A stretch of 64,000 bases of DNA from Emcibacteraceae bacterium (GCA_021774795.1 JAJFIR010000053.1:248001-312000); one strand, 5' to 3'. Counted from the stretch's first letter, positions 39,004 to 49,017 are shown. A program made the numbers and translations. The notes: generated by a model from the letters alone, not told the origin.

Positions 39004-39495
39004 TTATTTTTTGTTACGGAAAGCATCCAGAGCGACGATGTTGTCTTTTTCGACTGAGGGGGATTGTTCGGCTTTGTCAATTTTTTCAACCTTTAAGATT
39101 TCTTTTTCTTCAGGTTCAGAAATCTCAACCGTCGCTTCTGCATCAGCATTAAAGTGAAGGCCAAAATCGACACTCGGGTCAAAAAAACCAAGTAAGGCGT
39201 CAAATGGGATATAAAGATGTTCTTTATTTCGGTTAAAGCTCAAAGAAATTTCAAAATGTTTGTCATCGACTGATAAATCCCAGAACTGATTTTGTAGTAC
39301 TATAGTCATATCTTCTTCGTATCTTTCTTTTAGATACGTTGGAATCTGTACATCTGGATGATTGGTCTGGAAAGTAATATAAAAGTGGTGTTCGCCCTTT
39401 AGGCCGTTTTCAATAGTATCGAATAAGATGTCTCTAACGACACCAATGAGTGCTGTTTGGACCATTTCGTCATATTTTATAATGCCATCTGTCAT
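39004..39495 (-). CDS. sspB: SspB-alpha, ClpXP adaptor for tmRNA-tagged proteins
   Basis: This adaptor binds ssrA-tagged polypeptides and delivers them to ClpXP. The 163-residue product has the N-terminal substrate-binding domain ([51 protein letters not shown]) and a polar linker. It ends in a short conserved tail ([11 protein letters not shown]) that docks on ClpX. It lies downstream of the ssrA gene on the same strand, with a terminator between, so the tag RNA and its reader are neighbours. Confidence 0.93.
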   Translation of the reverse strand: MTDGIIKYDEMVQTALIGVVRDILFDTIENGLKGEHHFYITFQTNHPDVQIPTYLKERYEEDMTIVLQNQFWDLSVDDKHFEISLSFNRNKEHLYIPFDALLGFFDPSVDFGLHFNADAEATVEISEPEEKEILKVEKIDKAEQSPSVEKDNIVALDAFRNKK

Positions 39496-39586
39496 TTTTA
39501 ATGTTACTTCTCGATTTTTAGCGACTCTAACTTTGTTAAACTATAACGCTAACTTACGTTTTGGGCTAGTTTTTTTCCAAAGTCAT

Positions 39587-39647
39587 AAAAAAACGCAGGT
39601 TAAGAAGTGGTAGGCTTCTGTTGCTAGGTGCCTACCGAACCCCGCGT
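39587..39647 (-). terminator. Terminator of ssrA
   Basis: On the minus strand an inner stem GGTAGGC/GCCTACC sits inside an outer stem formed by ACGCGGGGTT and AACCTGCGT, followed by T7 at 39593-39587. It ends the tmRNA precursor before sspB. Part of the inner stem may belong to the mature coding RNA. Confidence 0.75.
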
Positions 39648-39895
39648 AGCTAAACTATTAAGCTGCTACAGCAAATGCTTCATTATCGTTTGCATTTACA
39701 AAATTTGACCCGTTACAGCGGTGTCATGCTGAGCAAAAGTTATATCTTTATTGCGCACGTCGATCCTATTTCGCCCCCTAAAGTCCCATGATTTATCCGG
39801 GTTTAAGGTAATGGTGGAGGCGCCGGGTACCGCCCCCGGGTCCGTAACGTTTATTCCATATATCAGTTTATTGCCGTAGTCGGTTACCCGACTCG
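39609..39895 (-). ncRNA. ssrA: Two-piece (circularly permuted) tmRNA
   Basis: tmRNA rescues stalled ribosomes and adds a degradation tag. The order on the minus strand is permuted. The acceptor piece comes first (about 39895-39812), with a GTAA-capped stem, a T-arm stem CCGGG/CCCGG and the 3' end CGCCTCC-ACCA. About 33 spacer bases follow (39811-39779). The coding piece then starts with GGGGGCG at 39778. GGGGGCG pairs with CGCCTCC over seven pairs, including the G-U at position 3 required by alanyl-tRNA synthetase. The reading frame at 39693-39661 encodes ANDNEAFAVAA and then TAA TAG. The end coordinates of the pieces are approximate. Confidence 0.92.
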
Positions 39896-39990
39896 TTATA
39901 TATAAGTGCAAATGCTTAAAATTTAAATAGATTTGCGCAAATTTTTATGTAATTTATAGGAAGATAACAAAGTAAGCTAAATGGAATTTC

Positions 39991-40785
39991 ATGAAACAGT
40001 ATCTTGATCTCGCTCGACATATTCGTGACGAGGGTGCAAAAAAGGAAGATCGAACCGGCACTGGTACGGTCAGCGTATTTGGATATCAGATGCGGTTTAA
40101 TCTAAACGATGGTTTCCCCATGGTCACGACCAAAAAGCTTCATTTGAAGTCAATAATATATGAACTTCTGTGGTTTATTGCCGGTGATACTAACATCAAA
40201 TACCTAAAGGAAAATGGAGTACGGATCTGGGATGAATGGGCAGACGACAAAGGTGACCTTGGCCCAGTATATGGTCATCAATGGCGGTCATGGCCTACAC
40301 CAAGTGGTGATACCGTTGACCAAATAGAGAATTTGATTTCAATGATCAAAAATAACCCTGATAGCCGCCGCCTTATTGTTAGTGCGTGGAATGTGGCGGA
40401 TGTGGACCATATGGCATTGCCGCCGTGTCATTGTTTGTTCCAATTTTATGTAGCAGACGGAAAACTGAGTTGTCAGCTTTACCAACGAAGTGCCGATGTG
40501 TTTTTAGGGGTGCCGTTTAATATTGCTTCCTATGCACTACTTACAATGATGATTGCGCAAGTATGTGATCTTAAGCTGGGTGATTTTGTCCACACTTTTG
40601 GTGATGCGCATCTTTACTTAAATCATATGGAGCAAATAGAACTTCAACTTAGCAGGGAGCCATTGCCGCTGCCTCAAATGGCGATTAATCCGGATGTGAA
40701 AAATATTTATGATTTTAAATTTGAAGATTTTGAACTTCAAAACTATCAGGCGCATGCCCATATTAAAGGAATAGTGGCAGTATAA
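39991..40785 (+). CDS. thyA: Thymidylate synthase ThyA
   Basis: ThyA methylates dUMP to dTMP using methylene-tetrahydrofolate. The 264-residue product is the same length as the Escherichia enzyme, with the nucleophile Cys146 in [12 protein letters not shown] and the dUMP-binding [10 protein letters not shown] segment. It ends with KGIVAV. Its stop overlaps the folA start by one base (TAATG). The pair therefore couples dTMP synthesis to regeneration of the dihydrofolate it produces. Confidence 0.97.
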   Translation: MKQYLDLARHIRDEGAKKEDRTGTGTVSVFGYQMRFNLNDGFPMVTTKKLHLKSIIYELLWFIAGDTNIKYLKENGVRIWDEWADDKGDLGPVYGHQWRSWPTPSGDTVDQIENLISMIKNNPDSRRLIVSAWNVADVDHMALPPCHCLFQFYVADGKLSCQLYQRSADVFLGVPFNIASYALLTMMIAQVCDLKLGDFVHTFGDAHLYLNHMEQIELQLSREPLPLPQMAINPDVKNIYDFKFEDFELQNYQAHAHIKGIVAV

Positions 40786-41291
40786 TGATCAAGCTATGTT
40801 TAATCGTCGCCATTACTGAAAATGGGGTAATCGGTAAAGACAATGATATGCCCTGGAAAATCTCATCTGACTTGCAATATTTTAAGAAGATCACGATGGG
40901 TAGACCTATTATTATGGGCCGCAAAACATATCAATCCATTGGTAGACCGCTGCCGGGTCGCGTTAATATCGTTGTCACACGTGATACGAATTTCGCCGAA
41001 GAAGGGGTGATTACCGCACATAGTTTGGATATGGCATTGGAAGTCGGAAAAAGTCTTGCAGAAGCAAAAGGACTTAAAGAAGTGATGGTGATCGGTGGGG
41101 CACAAATTTATGCGCTTTGCCTGCCCGAAGCCGACCGGCTTTACCTGACGCGTATTCATGCAAGAATAGAGGGGGATACTTATTTCCCCGATCTTGATGA
41201 AAAAGAATGGCTAGAATATTCATCCGAGCATCATGTGGCTTGCGAAAAAGACAGTCACGATTTTAGTTTCAAGGTACTCGACCGCATTTAA
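40785..41291 (+). CDS. folA: Dihydrofolate reductase
   Basis: This enzyme reduces dihydrofolate to tetrahydrofolate with NADPH. The 168-residue product has the NGVIGKDNDMPWKISSDLQYFK substrate site, GRKTYQSIGRPLPGR and VIGGAQIY cofactor motifs. It is translationally coupled to thyA. The 3' end overlaps a convergent SIMPL gene by four bases. Confidence 0.96.
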   Translation: MIKLCLIVAITENGVIGKDNDMPWKISSDLQYFKKITMGRPIIMGRKTYQSIGRPLPGRVNIVVTRDTNFAEEGVITAHSLDMALEVGKSLAEAKGLKEVMVIGGAQIYALCLPEADRLYLTRIHARIEGDTYFPDLDEKEWLEYSSEHHVACEKDSHDFSFKVLDRI

Positions 41292-42010
41292 TTTTCCAGC
41301 TGGTATATCAATGTCACTTGCGCTGTTGTTGTTATTTTTCCGGGTTTGATTGGGATTGAAAGGTTTTTAGGCGCGGCGGACATTGCCATGCTTTCTTGAC
41401 GCATCATATCCATTCTGCGTGGCATCACTTGTGCGTGTCCTTCGGTGATTGTGCATATGGTTCCAAGTTCATTATCTGCTAGTTCTGCATATAGCAGAGC
41501 TTTATGCTGGGCCTTTTTGAATGCGGCCATTCTTGCTTGATCTTCCAATCCCTCTTTGTCGGTCGAAGAATAGGTAATATTTGAAAATAAATTATCGCTT
41601 CCCGCCATGACGCCTGACATAAGTTCCGTAATTTTACCAAGGTCATATGTTTTAAAGTGAACGCGCGATGTACCTTCATATGCAAGTATCTCTTGACGGT
41701 TTCGTTGATCATATACAGGGAAAACATTGATAGAATCCGTACGAATGTCTTCATCCTGAATACTCAAATCTTCCAGCACATTAATTATTTTTTGAATATT
41801 TTCTGACAAACCTTGCAGGGCGGACATTTCATCACTCGCTCTGCTTTTTACATTGAGCGAAACTTCAGCCACGTCAGGAATACTTTCAATTTCACCTGTT
41901 GCGGTCATCGTGATAAGGGACCCACTGCATGTCTTAACTTCTTGAGAATTACACGCAGAAATGAATAATAAACTTGCAAATGAAATGGTAAGGATATTGA
42001 TGATTCTCAT
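41288..42010 (-). CDS. SIMPL-domain (DUF541) lipoprotein
   Basis: This 240-residue protein has a lipoprotein signal peptide (lipobox ISAC, Cys20) and then a SIMPL/DUF541 domain (MTATGEIESIPDVAEVSLNV, later YSSTDKEGLEDQARMAAFKKAQHKALLYAE). Members are periplasmic or outer-membrane and include an oxidative-stress protein in Escherichia. The molecular role is not settled. It lies downstream of the threonine-synthase-like pair on the same strand, separated by 61 bases. Confidence 0.85.
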   Translation of the reverse strand: MRIINILTISFASLLFISACNSQEVKTCSGSLITMTATGEIESIPDVAEVSLNVKSRASDEMSALQGLSENIQKIINVLEDLSIQDEDIRTDSINVFPVYDQRNRQEILAYEGTSRVHFKTYDLGKITELMSGVMAGSDNLFSNITYSSTDKEGLEDQARMAAFKKAQHKALLYAELADNELGTICTITEGHAQVMPRRMDMMRQESMAMSAAPKNLSIPIKPGKITTTAQVTLIYQLEN

Positions 42011-42071
42011 ATTATTATCTCCTCGAATTATTTATTTACAAATTTATTTTTTAATCATGTCAAATTTGCGG

Positions 42072-43331
42072 CTATTTAAATCTTGAATAGTCAATAGGCT
42101 GATTTTTATCTAACGGTTGATTAGTTTCAGGCATCGGATATTTAAGGCCTGTGGCTGTATTAAACAGCAGCACTTTGTCACTGCTGCTTACTTGGCCGCT
42201 TTTTAAAGCCATTTGCCACGCAGCGAAGGTGGTCGCGCCTTCGGGGCATAATAACAGGCCGTCTTTTCGGGAAACTTTGTCTCTGCACTTAAAAATATCT
42301 TCTTCGTCTACGGCAATGGCAAAGCCGCCACTTTCGCGTATCGTCCTTATCATCAGAAAATCACCGATTGCTGCGGGAACTCTGATTCCCCATGCCTCGG
42401 TATAGGCATTTTCCCAGAATGTTGCATGTTCTACACCATCTTCGTAAGCTTTTACGATCGGTGCGCAATTCGCCGCCTGTACGGCGACCATTTTTGGACG
42501 TTTTGATCCAATCCAGCCGACACTTTCGAGTTCGTCAAAGGCTTTCCACATGCCGATGAAACCGGTGCCGCCGCCTGTCGGGTAAAAGATAACGTCGGGG
42601 AGTTCCCAGCCAAATTGTTCGGCAAGCTCTAATCCCATGGTCTTCTTGCCTTCAATCCGGTAGGGCTCTTTCAGGGTCGTGTAATCGGTCCAGCCCACTT
42701 TATCATTACCTTCTTGGACAATTTTAATACAGTCGGATACCAAGCCGTTTACGGTAAAAACATCAGCACCCTGAAGCCTGATTTCGCGGATATTGACGAG
42801 CGGAGTGTCATCAGGGCAGAATGCGGTGGCTTTTAGCCCGCCGAAGCTAGCATAAGCGGCGAGGGCAGCACCTGCATTGCCGTTGGTCGGTATCGCCAGA
42901 TGAGTTTGCCCCAGTTCTTTTGACATGGCGGCCGCTACTCCGAGGCCGCGGGCTTTAAAAGAGCCTGTTGGCAAGCGTCCCTCATCCTTTACGATAATAT
43001 CACATCCATTCGGAACAGAATGTTTCAGCGGGATCAGCGGTGTCATCACTTCGCCAAGGCTAATGACGTTTTCACCATTTTCCACTGGTAAAAATTCTCT
43101 ATATTTCCAAAATCCGCCTGGGCGGGCTTCGATCTCCTCGCGGGTGACGTTATTCTTTATGGTGTCGAGGTTGTAACGGACAAGTAACGGCCTCCCGGCT
43201 TCGGATAAGCCGTGGATTTTGCCGGCTTCATAGTCATTTTTGCCTGTTATTGAGCATTCCAGATGACTTACGCAGGATGGTTTATCATTATAGAGTGATA
43301 TGGTCTGTTCAAATTCCAATTTTTTGCTCAT
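42072..43331 (-). CDS. Threonine synthase-like PLP enzyme, copy B
   Basis: This 419-residue fold type II PLP enzyme has the cofactor lysine at about 126 in GRLPTGSFKARG, the NGNAGAALAAY phosphate-side loop and the glycine-rich YPTGGGTGF loop. The ECSITGK...HGLSEAGRPL N terminus is that of proteins usually annotated threonine synthase. It is a close paralogue of the next gene upstream (43331-44590). The two overlap by one base. Nearness to ilvD leaves threonine dehydratase-type activity possible, but I see no ACT regulatory domain. Confidence 0.8.
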   Translation of the reverse strand: MSKKLEFEQTISLYNDKPSCVSHLECSITGKNDYEAGKIHGLSEAGRPLLVRYNLDTIKNNVTREEIEARPGGFWKYREFLPVENGENVISLGEVMTPLIPLKHSVPNGCDIIVKDEGRLPTGSFKARGLGVAAAMSKELGQTHLAIPTNGNAGAALAAYASFGGLKATAFCPDDTPLVNIREIRLQGADVFTVNGLVSDCIKIVQEGNDKVGWTDYTTLKEPYRIEGKKTMGLELAEQFGWELPDVIFYPTGGGTGFIGMWKAFDELESVGWIGSKRPKMVAVQAANCAPIVKAYEDGVEHATFWENAYTEAWGIRVPAAIGDFLMIRTIRESGGFAIAVDEEDIFKCRDKVSRKDGLLLCPEGATTFAAWQMALKSGQVSSSDKVLLFNTATGLKYPMPETNQPLDKNQPIDYSRFK

Positions 43332-44590
43332 TATTTAAATCTTGAATAGTCGATAGGCTGATCTTTATCGAGAAACTGATTTGTTTCTGGCATAGGGTAT
43401 TTAAGGCCTGTGGCGCAATTAAAGAGGATGACTTTATCATCTTTGCTCACTTGTCCATTTTCAAGAGCCATTTCCCAGGCGGCGAAGGTTGCCGCACCTT
43501 CAGGACAAAGGAGCAAACCATCTTTCTGTGCGACCCGGTCGCGGCAGTCAAAAATGTGATCTTCTTTTACGGCGACGGCAAACCCACCACTTTCACGTAC
43601 CGCGCGCAAGATCAGAAAATCACCAACTGCGATGGGAACTCTTATTCCCCATGCGTGGGTAAAGGCATCATCCCAAAGTGGTGCGTGCTCTTCACCTGCG
43701 TCATATGCCTTTACGATTGGTGCGCAACCTTCGGCCTGCACCGCGACCATGCGCGGCCTTTTTGCTCCAATCCACCCAATTTTTTCAAGTTCGTCAAATG
43801 CCTTCCACATACCGATCAGACCTGTACCCCCACCTGTCGGATAAAATATAACATCGGGCATTTCCCATCCAAGCTGCTCTGCCAGCTCAAGGCCCATGGT
43901 TTTTTTCCCTTCAATTCGGTATGGTTCTTTGAGGGTGGAGATGTCAGCCCAACCCATAGGTTCTTTTCCTTCGAAAACAATCTTCCCGCAGTCATTAATT
44001 AGACCGTTTACGGTATAAACATCACCGCCTTGAAGTTCTATTTCCCGGATGTTTACTGTTGGTGTATCATCAGGACAGAGCACCGTGGTTTTTAAACCGG
44101 CATAACTGGCATAAGCAACCAGGGCTGCACCCGCATTACCATTTGTCGGAATAGCAAGGTGATTTTGACCAAGCTCTTTTGCCATCGCTACCGCAAGGGC
44201 GAGACCTCGTGCCTTGAAAGAACCAGTTGGCAAGCGACCTTCATCTTTCACGATGACGTCGCATCCGTCCGGAACAGAATATTTTAATGGAATAAGCGGT
44301 GTCATAACTTCACCCAAGCTGGTCATCGCATCGCCGCTGTTGACGGGCAAAAATTCACGGTACTTCCAAAACCCGCCGGGACGTTGTTCAATTTCCTGTT
44401 TGGTGACGCTATTTTTTATTTTATCGAGGTCATAACGAACCAGAAGTGGCCTTCCCGCTTCCGATAAGCCATGAATTTCTCCCGCTTTATAATCATCTTT
44501 ACCTGTTATCGAACATTCGAGATTAGTGACGAAAGATGGTTTGTCGTCATAAAGGGCTTTGGTAAACTTATATTCTACCGACTTGGTCAT
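43331..44590 (-). CDS. Threonine synthase-like PLP enzyme, copy A
   Basis: This protein has 419 residues, the same length as copy B, and aligns with it without gaps over the whole length by eye. The PLP lysine at about 126, the NGNAGAALVAY loop and YPTGGGTGL are all kept. It lies ten bases downstream of ilvD and is coupled to copy B, so ilvD and the two PLP enzymes form one operon. Both copies appear intact, with no sign of decay. Which one makes threonine from phosphohomoserine cannot be told from sequence alone. Confidence 0.8.
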   Translation of the reverse strand: MTKSVEYKFTKALYDDKPSFVTNLECSITGKDDYKAGEIHGLSEAGRPLLVRYDLDKIKNSVTKQEIEQRPGGFWKYREFLPVNSGDAMTSLGEVMTPLIPLKYSVPDGCDVIVKDEGRLPTGSFKARGLALAVAMAKELGQNHLAIPTNGNAGAALVAYASYAGLKTTVLCPDDTPTVNIREIELQGGDVYTVNGLINDCGKIVFEGKEPMGWADISTLKEPYRIEGKKTMGLELAEQLGWEMPDVIFYPTGGGTGLIGMWKAFDELEKIGWIGAKRPRMVAVQAEGCAPIVKAYDAGEEHAPLWDDAFTHAWGIRVPIAVGDFLILRAVRESGGFAVAVKEDHIFDCRDRVAQKDGLLLCPEGAATFAAWEMALENGQVSKDDKVILFNCATGLKYPMPETNQFLDKDQPIDYSRFK

Positions 44591-44600
44591 TTATTTTCCT

Positions 44601-46442
44601 TTAAAGATGGTCGATGCGTCGTACCGCACCTTTGTCGGCGGAAGTTGCCATTAATCCATAGGCTTTTAAAGCGGTAGTAATCACACGGGTTCTAATTTCC
44701 GTTGGCTTCCATGCTGCTTTTGTGCGTGCATTCATTTTTTCTCGCCTTGTTTCCAGTTCGGCGTCACCAATATCCACGCGAAGAACCCGGTTCGGGATAT
44801 CTACCTCGATCATATCGCCATTTTCAATGAGCGCAATGGCGCCGCCGGAGGCGGCTTCCGGTGACACGTGACCAATTGATAATCCAGATGTACCGCCGGA
44901 AAAGCGACCGTCTGTTATTAGGGCACATTCGGTGCCAAGCCCCATTGATTTTAAGTATGATGTGGGATAGAGCATTTCCTGCATTCCTGGACCACCTCGT
45001 GGTCCCTCGTAACGAATAACAACGGCTTCACCGGATTTAACTTCGCCAGAAGTAATACCCTTTACCGCAGAATCTTGGCTTTCATATACGCGAGCGGGAC
45101 CTTTGAAAGTAAAGTTTTCTTTTGCAACACCGGCGGATTTAACAATACAACCGTCAAGGGCTATGTTTCCTTCAAGTACGGCAAGTCCGCCGTCTTGTGA
45201 GTATGCGTGTTCAATTGATCTTATGCATCCATCGACGCGGTCAAGATCGAGAGTGTTATAGCGCTCACTTTGTGAAAATGCTTCTGTGGTTCGTACGCCT
45301 CCCGGTGCCGCTTTATAGAATTCAACTACATCATCTTCCGGGTTGCGGTTAACATCAAAATAATCAATGACTTCACCAATTGAACGTCTCTGAACGGTGG
45401 AGCAATCACGGTGAATAAACCCGCCTTTTTCAAGCTCACCAAGAATGGCGATAACACCACCGGCGCGGTGGACGTCTTCCATATGGTAATCTTGTGAAGC
45501 GGGGGCCAGTTTACATATATTTGGTACTTTCCTGGAAAGACGATCAATGTCTTCCATTTTGAAGTCACACTTGCCTTCGTAAGCAGCGGCGAGCAAATGT
45601 AGAACCGTATTGGTTGATCCACCCATTGCTATATCAAGTGTCATAGCGTTCTCGAATGCTTTAAACGATGCGATTGAACGCGGTAGAACGCTTTCATCAT
45701 TTTCTCGATAATAAGCTTTAGTGATGTTCATAATTGTTTTTGCAGCACCCAGGAATAACTGTTTGCGATCGCTGTGGGTGGCAAGAGCCGAGCCGTTGCC
45801 CGGTAGCGCAAGACCAAGTGCTTCCGTCAGACAGTTCATACTATTCGCCGTGAACATACCGGAACATGATCCACAGGTTGGACATGCTGATTGTTCGACT
45901 TTTTCAACAGTAGCATCGTCAACGTTGGGATCAACGCCCATAACAATAGCATCCACAAGGTCAAGCCCGTGGTTTACGCCGTCAGTTCTCCCGGCTTCCA
46001 TTGGTCCGCCCGACACAAATACAGCGGGAATGTTCAGCCGCATTGCGGCAGAAAGCATGCCGGGTGTGATCTTATCACAATTGGAAATACATACCATCGC
46101 ATCAGCACAGTGCGCGTTCGCCATATATTCCACACTGTCTGAGATAATTTCACGGCTTGGCAGTGAATAAAGCATCCCATCATGGCCCATGGCGATACCA
46201 TCATCGACGGCAATTGTATTAAATTCTTTGGCAATACCTCCGTGCTTTTCGATTTCGCGAGCAACCATTTGACCAAGGTCTTTTAAATGAACGTGGCCCG
46301 GTACAAATTGGGTGAAGCTGTTTACCACGGCAATGATGGGTTTACCAAAATCGTTATCCGTTACTCCCGTGGCGCGCCAAAGAGCCCTTGCACCAGCCAT
46401 ATTTCGGCCATGCGTGGAAGTTTTTGAACGATATGTGGGCAT
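44601..46442 (-). CDS. ilvD: Dihydroxy-acid dehydratase IlvD
   Basis: IlvD makes the 2-keto acid precursors of valine, leucine and isoleucine using an iron-sulfur cluster. The 613-residue product carries cluster-associated cysteines in [12 protein letters not shown] and in [13 protein letters not shown], plus the [19 protein letters not shown] signature near the C terminus. The length is typical of the longer IlvD type. It is first in an operon with two threonine-synthase-like genes. Confidence 0.97.
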   Translation of the reverse strand: MPTYRSKTSTHGRNMAGARALWRATGVTDNDFGKPIIAVVNSFTQFVPGHVHLKDLGQMVAREIEKHGGIAKEFNTIAVDDGIAMGHDGMLYSLPSREIISDSVEYMANAHCADAMVCISNCDKITPGMLSAAMRLNIPAVFVSGGPMEAGRTDGVNHGLDLVDAIVMGVDPNVDDATVEKVEQSACPTCGSCSGMFTANSMNCLTEALGLALPGNGSALATHSDRKQLFLGAAKTIMNITKAYYRENDESVLPRSIASFKAFENAMTLDIAMGGSTNTVLHLLAAAYEGKCDFKMEDIDRLSRKVPNICKLAPASQDYHMEDVHRAGGVIAILGELEKGGFIHRDCSTVQRRSIGEVIDYFDVNRNPEDDVVEFYKAAPGGVRTTEAFSQSERYNTLDLDRVDGCIRSIEHAYSQDGGLAVLEGNIALDGCIVKSAGVAKENFTFKGPARVYESQDSAVKGITSGEVKSGEAVVIRYEGPRGGPGMQEMLYPTSYLKSMGLGTECALITDGRFSGGTSGLSIGHVSPEAASGGAIALIENGDMIEVDIPNRVLRVDIGDAELETRREKMNARTKAAWKPTEIRTRVITTALKAYGLMATSADKGAVRRIDHL

Positions 46443-46541
46443 CTAATAATCTTTCTTATAGGCATTTAAAAAAATATCTGTAATAAATATCAGTTTTACA
46501 CCATTTGTCGATAAATAAGTGATTAATCCAAGGAGCATTTG

Positions 46542-47570
46542 ATGCGTAGTGACAATATAACGGGAATCTCACCACAGATTTTAGAAGCTATCATTGCAGA
46601 AAATGAAGGAGAGACGACCGCTTATGGTGGTGATGACGTCACAAAAAGATCAGAAGAAAGATTAAGGGAAGTCTTTGAAAATAGGGAGTTAGACGCGTTT
46701 AATATATTGACCGGAACAGCGGCTAATTCGCTGATAATTTCTACTTTGTCGCCCACTTTTGGGGCGGTGTTCTGCCATAGAAATTCACACATAAATGGTG
46801 ATGAGTGTGGTGCCGTTGAATTTCAATCGGGTGGGGCAAAACTTATACCGCTCGAGGGTAAAAACGGTAAGATTACGCCAGACACCCTGGAAGTTTCATT
46901 AGAAACTTTTATCATCGGAGAACCACACCATAGCCAACCGTCAGTAATAAGTATTGCTAATACAACGGAAGCCGGTACGGTGTACACGCCGGAAGAGATA
47001 TTTGCTTTATCAAATATTGCGAAGAAGTATAAATTAAAATTTCACATGGACGGTGCGCGTTTTGCCAATGCACTGGTTAAAACTGGTTGTAGTCCGGCGG
47101 AGCTAACATGGAAGGTCGGCGTTGATGCGCTTTCGTTTGGTACAACAAAGAATGGCGCGTTGGGCGCAGAAGCCGCAGTTTTTTTTAACGGCTGCGAAGA
47201 TGGAAGTTTTGCGTATCGCCGCATGAGAAGCGGACATTTAGCTTCAAAAATGCGATTTATATCTACGCAAATCATCGCGTATCTTGAAGATGATCTATGG
47301 CTTAAGAATGCCACTCACGCTAATGCAATGGCCGAAAAATTGTATCAGGGCGTTAAAGATTCTGGAGCTTTAAAATTTTCTTTTCCAGTTCAGTCAAATG
47401 TCATGTTCACCGAAATGAATGTCGGATTAAAAGATGCATTGGAAGGGGCGGGGTTTAAGTTTTATACTTCGCCCGCCGAGGAAGGTGTCAGTGGCCGACT
47501 TGTTACAGCATTTAATACGGATAAAGCGCTGATTGAAGATTTTATTAAGGTCGTAAACGACTATAAATGA
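46542..47570 (+). CDS. ltaE: Low-specificity L-threonine aldolase
   Basis: This PLP enzyme cleaves L-threonine to glycine and acetaldehyde. The 342-residue product has the family's RSDNITGISPQI start, the YGGDDVTKRSEE segment, HMDGARFANAL and the PLP lysine in FGTTKNGALGAE. The ATG at 46542 has AGGAG upstream; the frame opens one codon earlier at TTG. It diverges from ilvD, so threonine synthesis and breakdown genes sit together. Confidence 0.93.
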   Translation: MRSDNITGISPQILEAIIAENEGETTAYGGDDVTKRSEERLREVFENRELDAFNILTGTAANSLIISTLSPTFGAVFCHRNSHINGDECGAVEFQSGGAKLIPLEGKNGKITPDTLEVSLETFIIGEPHHSQPSVISIANTTEAGTVYTPEEIFALSNIAKKYKLKFHMDGARFANALVKTGCSPAELTWKVGVDALSFGTTKNGALGAEAAVFFNGCEDGSFAYRRMRSGHLASKMRFISTQIIAYLEDDLWLKNATHANAMAEKLYQGVKDSGALKFSFPVQSNVMFTEMNVGLKDALEGAGFKFYTSPAEEGVSGRLVTAFNTDKALIEDFIKVVNDYK

Positions 47571-47685
47571 TAAGTTTAGTGGGCTAATTTCAAACTGTTT
47601 CTTTCCGGTAATCTAAACGATTTTTTAATAGTCCTTATGTTATAGGTTACCTGTAATACTGCGGTTAATTTAACGATGTAAAACT

Positions 47686-48027
47686 ATGAAAAAGACGATT
47701 ATCAACATTATTATTATTCTTTGTTCAATTTCGCTTTGGGCGTGCGATAGCTCAAGCGAGAAGCGTATAAAAACATTGGAAGACAAGCTCACTGATGTTT
47801 ATGCCGCTTCGAACTCTGAAGTTGTTAATCGGGTTAACATTATCGTGGCCGCCAGTAATGATCATAATTATACCCTTGCGATGAATGAGCTCGGTATATT
47901 ATCAGCATCACAGATTAATACGTCCGATCAAGAAAAAGCTATAAAATCACTCATGACACAGTTGCGATATAATCTGGAAGATGAGGATGCAGCGAACAAA
48001 AAGGCCTTCGCTAACAGGCAACCATAA
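47686..48027 (+). CDS. Small putative lipoprotein
   Basis: This 113-residue protein has a lipoprotein signal peptide (lipobox SLWAC, Cys20), then a mostly helical, charged region (KRIKTLEDKLTDVYAASNSEVVNRVN) that may form a short coiled coil. I recognise no family. It is followed by a gene for a small membrane protein on the same strand. Export to the envelope is likely, but the function is unknown. Confidence 0.65.
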   Translation: MKKTIINIIIILCSISLWACDSSSEKRIKTLEDKLTDVYAASNSEVVNRVNIIVAASNDHNYTLAMNELGILSASQINTSDQEKAIKSLMTQLRYNLEDEDAANKKAFANRQP

Positions 48028-48147
48028 TATATTAATTCGTGCAATTTTACTTTTTTTTAATAGTGATCAACTCAGTAAGTTATTGACATGATGCACTAAA
48101 ATAACCCAGTATCTTGATGTTAAAGGTTGTTTTGTGTGGAATGAATA

Positions 48148-48414
48148 ATGGATAAATCAACATCAAGCCTTATTTGGAAACTGTTAGTGGCTTCATTATG
48201 CGTGGGGTTACTGCTAAGTTTTTTTAATATTGATCCGGTGGAACTTATCAACGATGTGCCCGAAACTTTGGCTAAAATCATCGACGTTATTCTTGATGTT
48301 ATAAATTGGGCCGGTAAGTATATCCTGCTTGGTGCGATCATCGTTATTCCTATCTGGTTCTTACTAAACATAAGAACAATTTTTGACAAATTGTTCAGAA
48401 GTAAAAACAAATAA
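48148..48414 (+). CDS. Small inner-membrane protein (DUF6460-like)
   Basis: This 88-residue protein has two predicted membrane segments (about residues 10-26 and 55-75) flanking an amphipathic stretch. The pattern LLVASLCVGLLLSFF...PVELI...WAGKYILLGAIIVIPIW resembles DUF6460 proteins of alphaproteobacteria, an assignment I make from memory. The function is unknown. It lies between a small lipoprotein gene and a cytochrome b561 gene. Confidence 0.65.
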   Translation: MDKSTSSLIWKLLVASLCVGLLLSFFNIDPVELINDVPETLAKIIDVILDVINWAGKYILLGAIIVIPIWFLLNIRTIFDKLFRSKNK

Positions 48415-48418
48415 TAAG

Positions 48419-48439
48419 AACACCTATCTTAAGGGTGTT
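48419..48439 (+). terminator. Possible weak terminator
   Basis: AACACC/GGTGTT inverted repeat, six base pairs with a nine-base loop, three bases after the small membrane protein's stop codon and followed only by TTAA. The short T tract makes this a weak candidate. Confidence 0.35.
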
Positions 48440-48495
48440 TAATCGGGCGTTTGGTATGGGAGCACTTATAACGATATATTGGAGGATTAAATAAT

Positions 48496-49017
48496 ATGTC
48501 ATCTAAAAATACGAATAATTCATATGGCTGGGTCGCGAAGACTTTCCATTGGGGATTGTTTCTGATCATTGTTTATCAATTTTGGCTCGGAAATAATTTT
48601 AAAGAACTAGAACTTGCAGGAAGACATTTTTCGATAGGTGTCTTAATATTGCTGCTTATGCTTTTAAGGTTTTCATGGCGCGCATCTAACCCGGTTCCGG
48701 AACTACCGGATGGTACGGGTAAGTTGCAAGCGATGGGCGCACATGGTCTGCATATTCTATTTTATATTTTGCTTATCGGACTTCCGCTCGCGGGAATTGC
48801 TATTGTGCAGTCCAAAGGCGGAACCGTTTCCTTTTTCGGTTTATTCTCTATTCCGGGTATCTTGGAAAAAGCGGAAAGCTCCGCCGATCTAGCGGTCACA
48901 ATGCATATCATCTTCGCGAGAGCGACGCTTATTTCCGTTATTCTGCATTTGCTCATGGCTTTATATCATCACTTTGGTAAAAAAGATGATGTGCTAAGGC
49001 GCATGCTTCCCTGGTAA
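48496..49017 (+). CDS. Cytochrome b561 family protein
   Basis: This is a four-helix inner-membrane dihaem protein that passes electrons from the quinone pool. The 173-residue product has histidines in KTFHWGLFLI, RHFSIGVLILL, HGLHILFYILL and HIIFARATLISVILH, as expected for the two haem-binding pairs of bacterial b561. The physiological acceptor is unknown. It is closed by a good terminator. Confidence 0.9.
   Translation: MSSKNTNNSYGWVAKTFHWGLFLIIVYQFWLGNNFKELELAGRHFSIGVLILLLMLLRFSWRASNPVPELPDGTGKLQAMGAHGLHILFYILLIGLPLAGIAIVQSKGGTVSFFGLFSIPGILEKAESSADLAVTMHIIFARATLISVILHLLMALYHHFGKKDDVLRRMLPW

Noticed and set aside
43451-44002. 183-codon frame on the plus strand inside the threonine-synthase-like copy A
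   Set aside because: It is antisense to a complete conserved enzyme; its sequence is cysteine-rich and low in complexity like a shadow frame.
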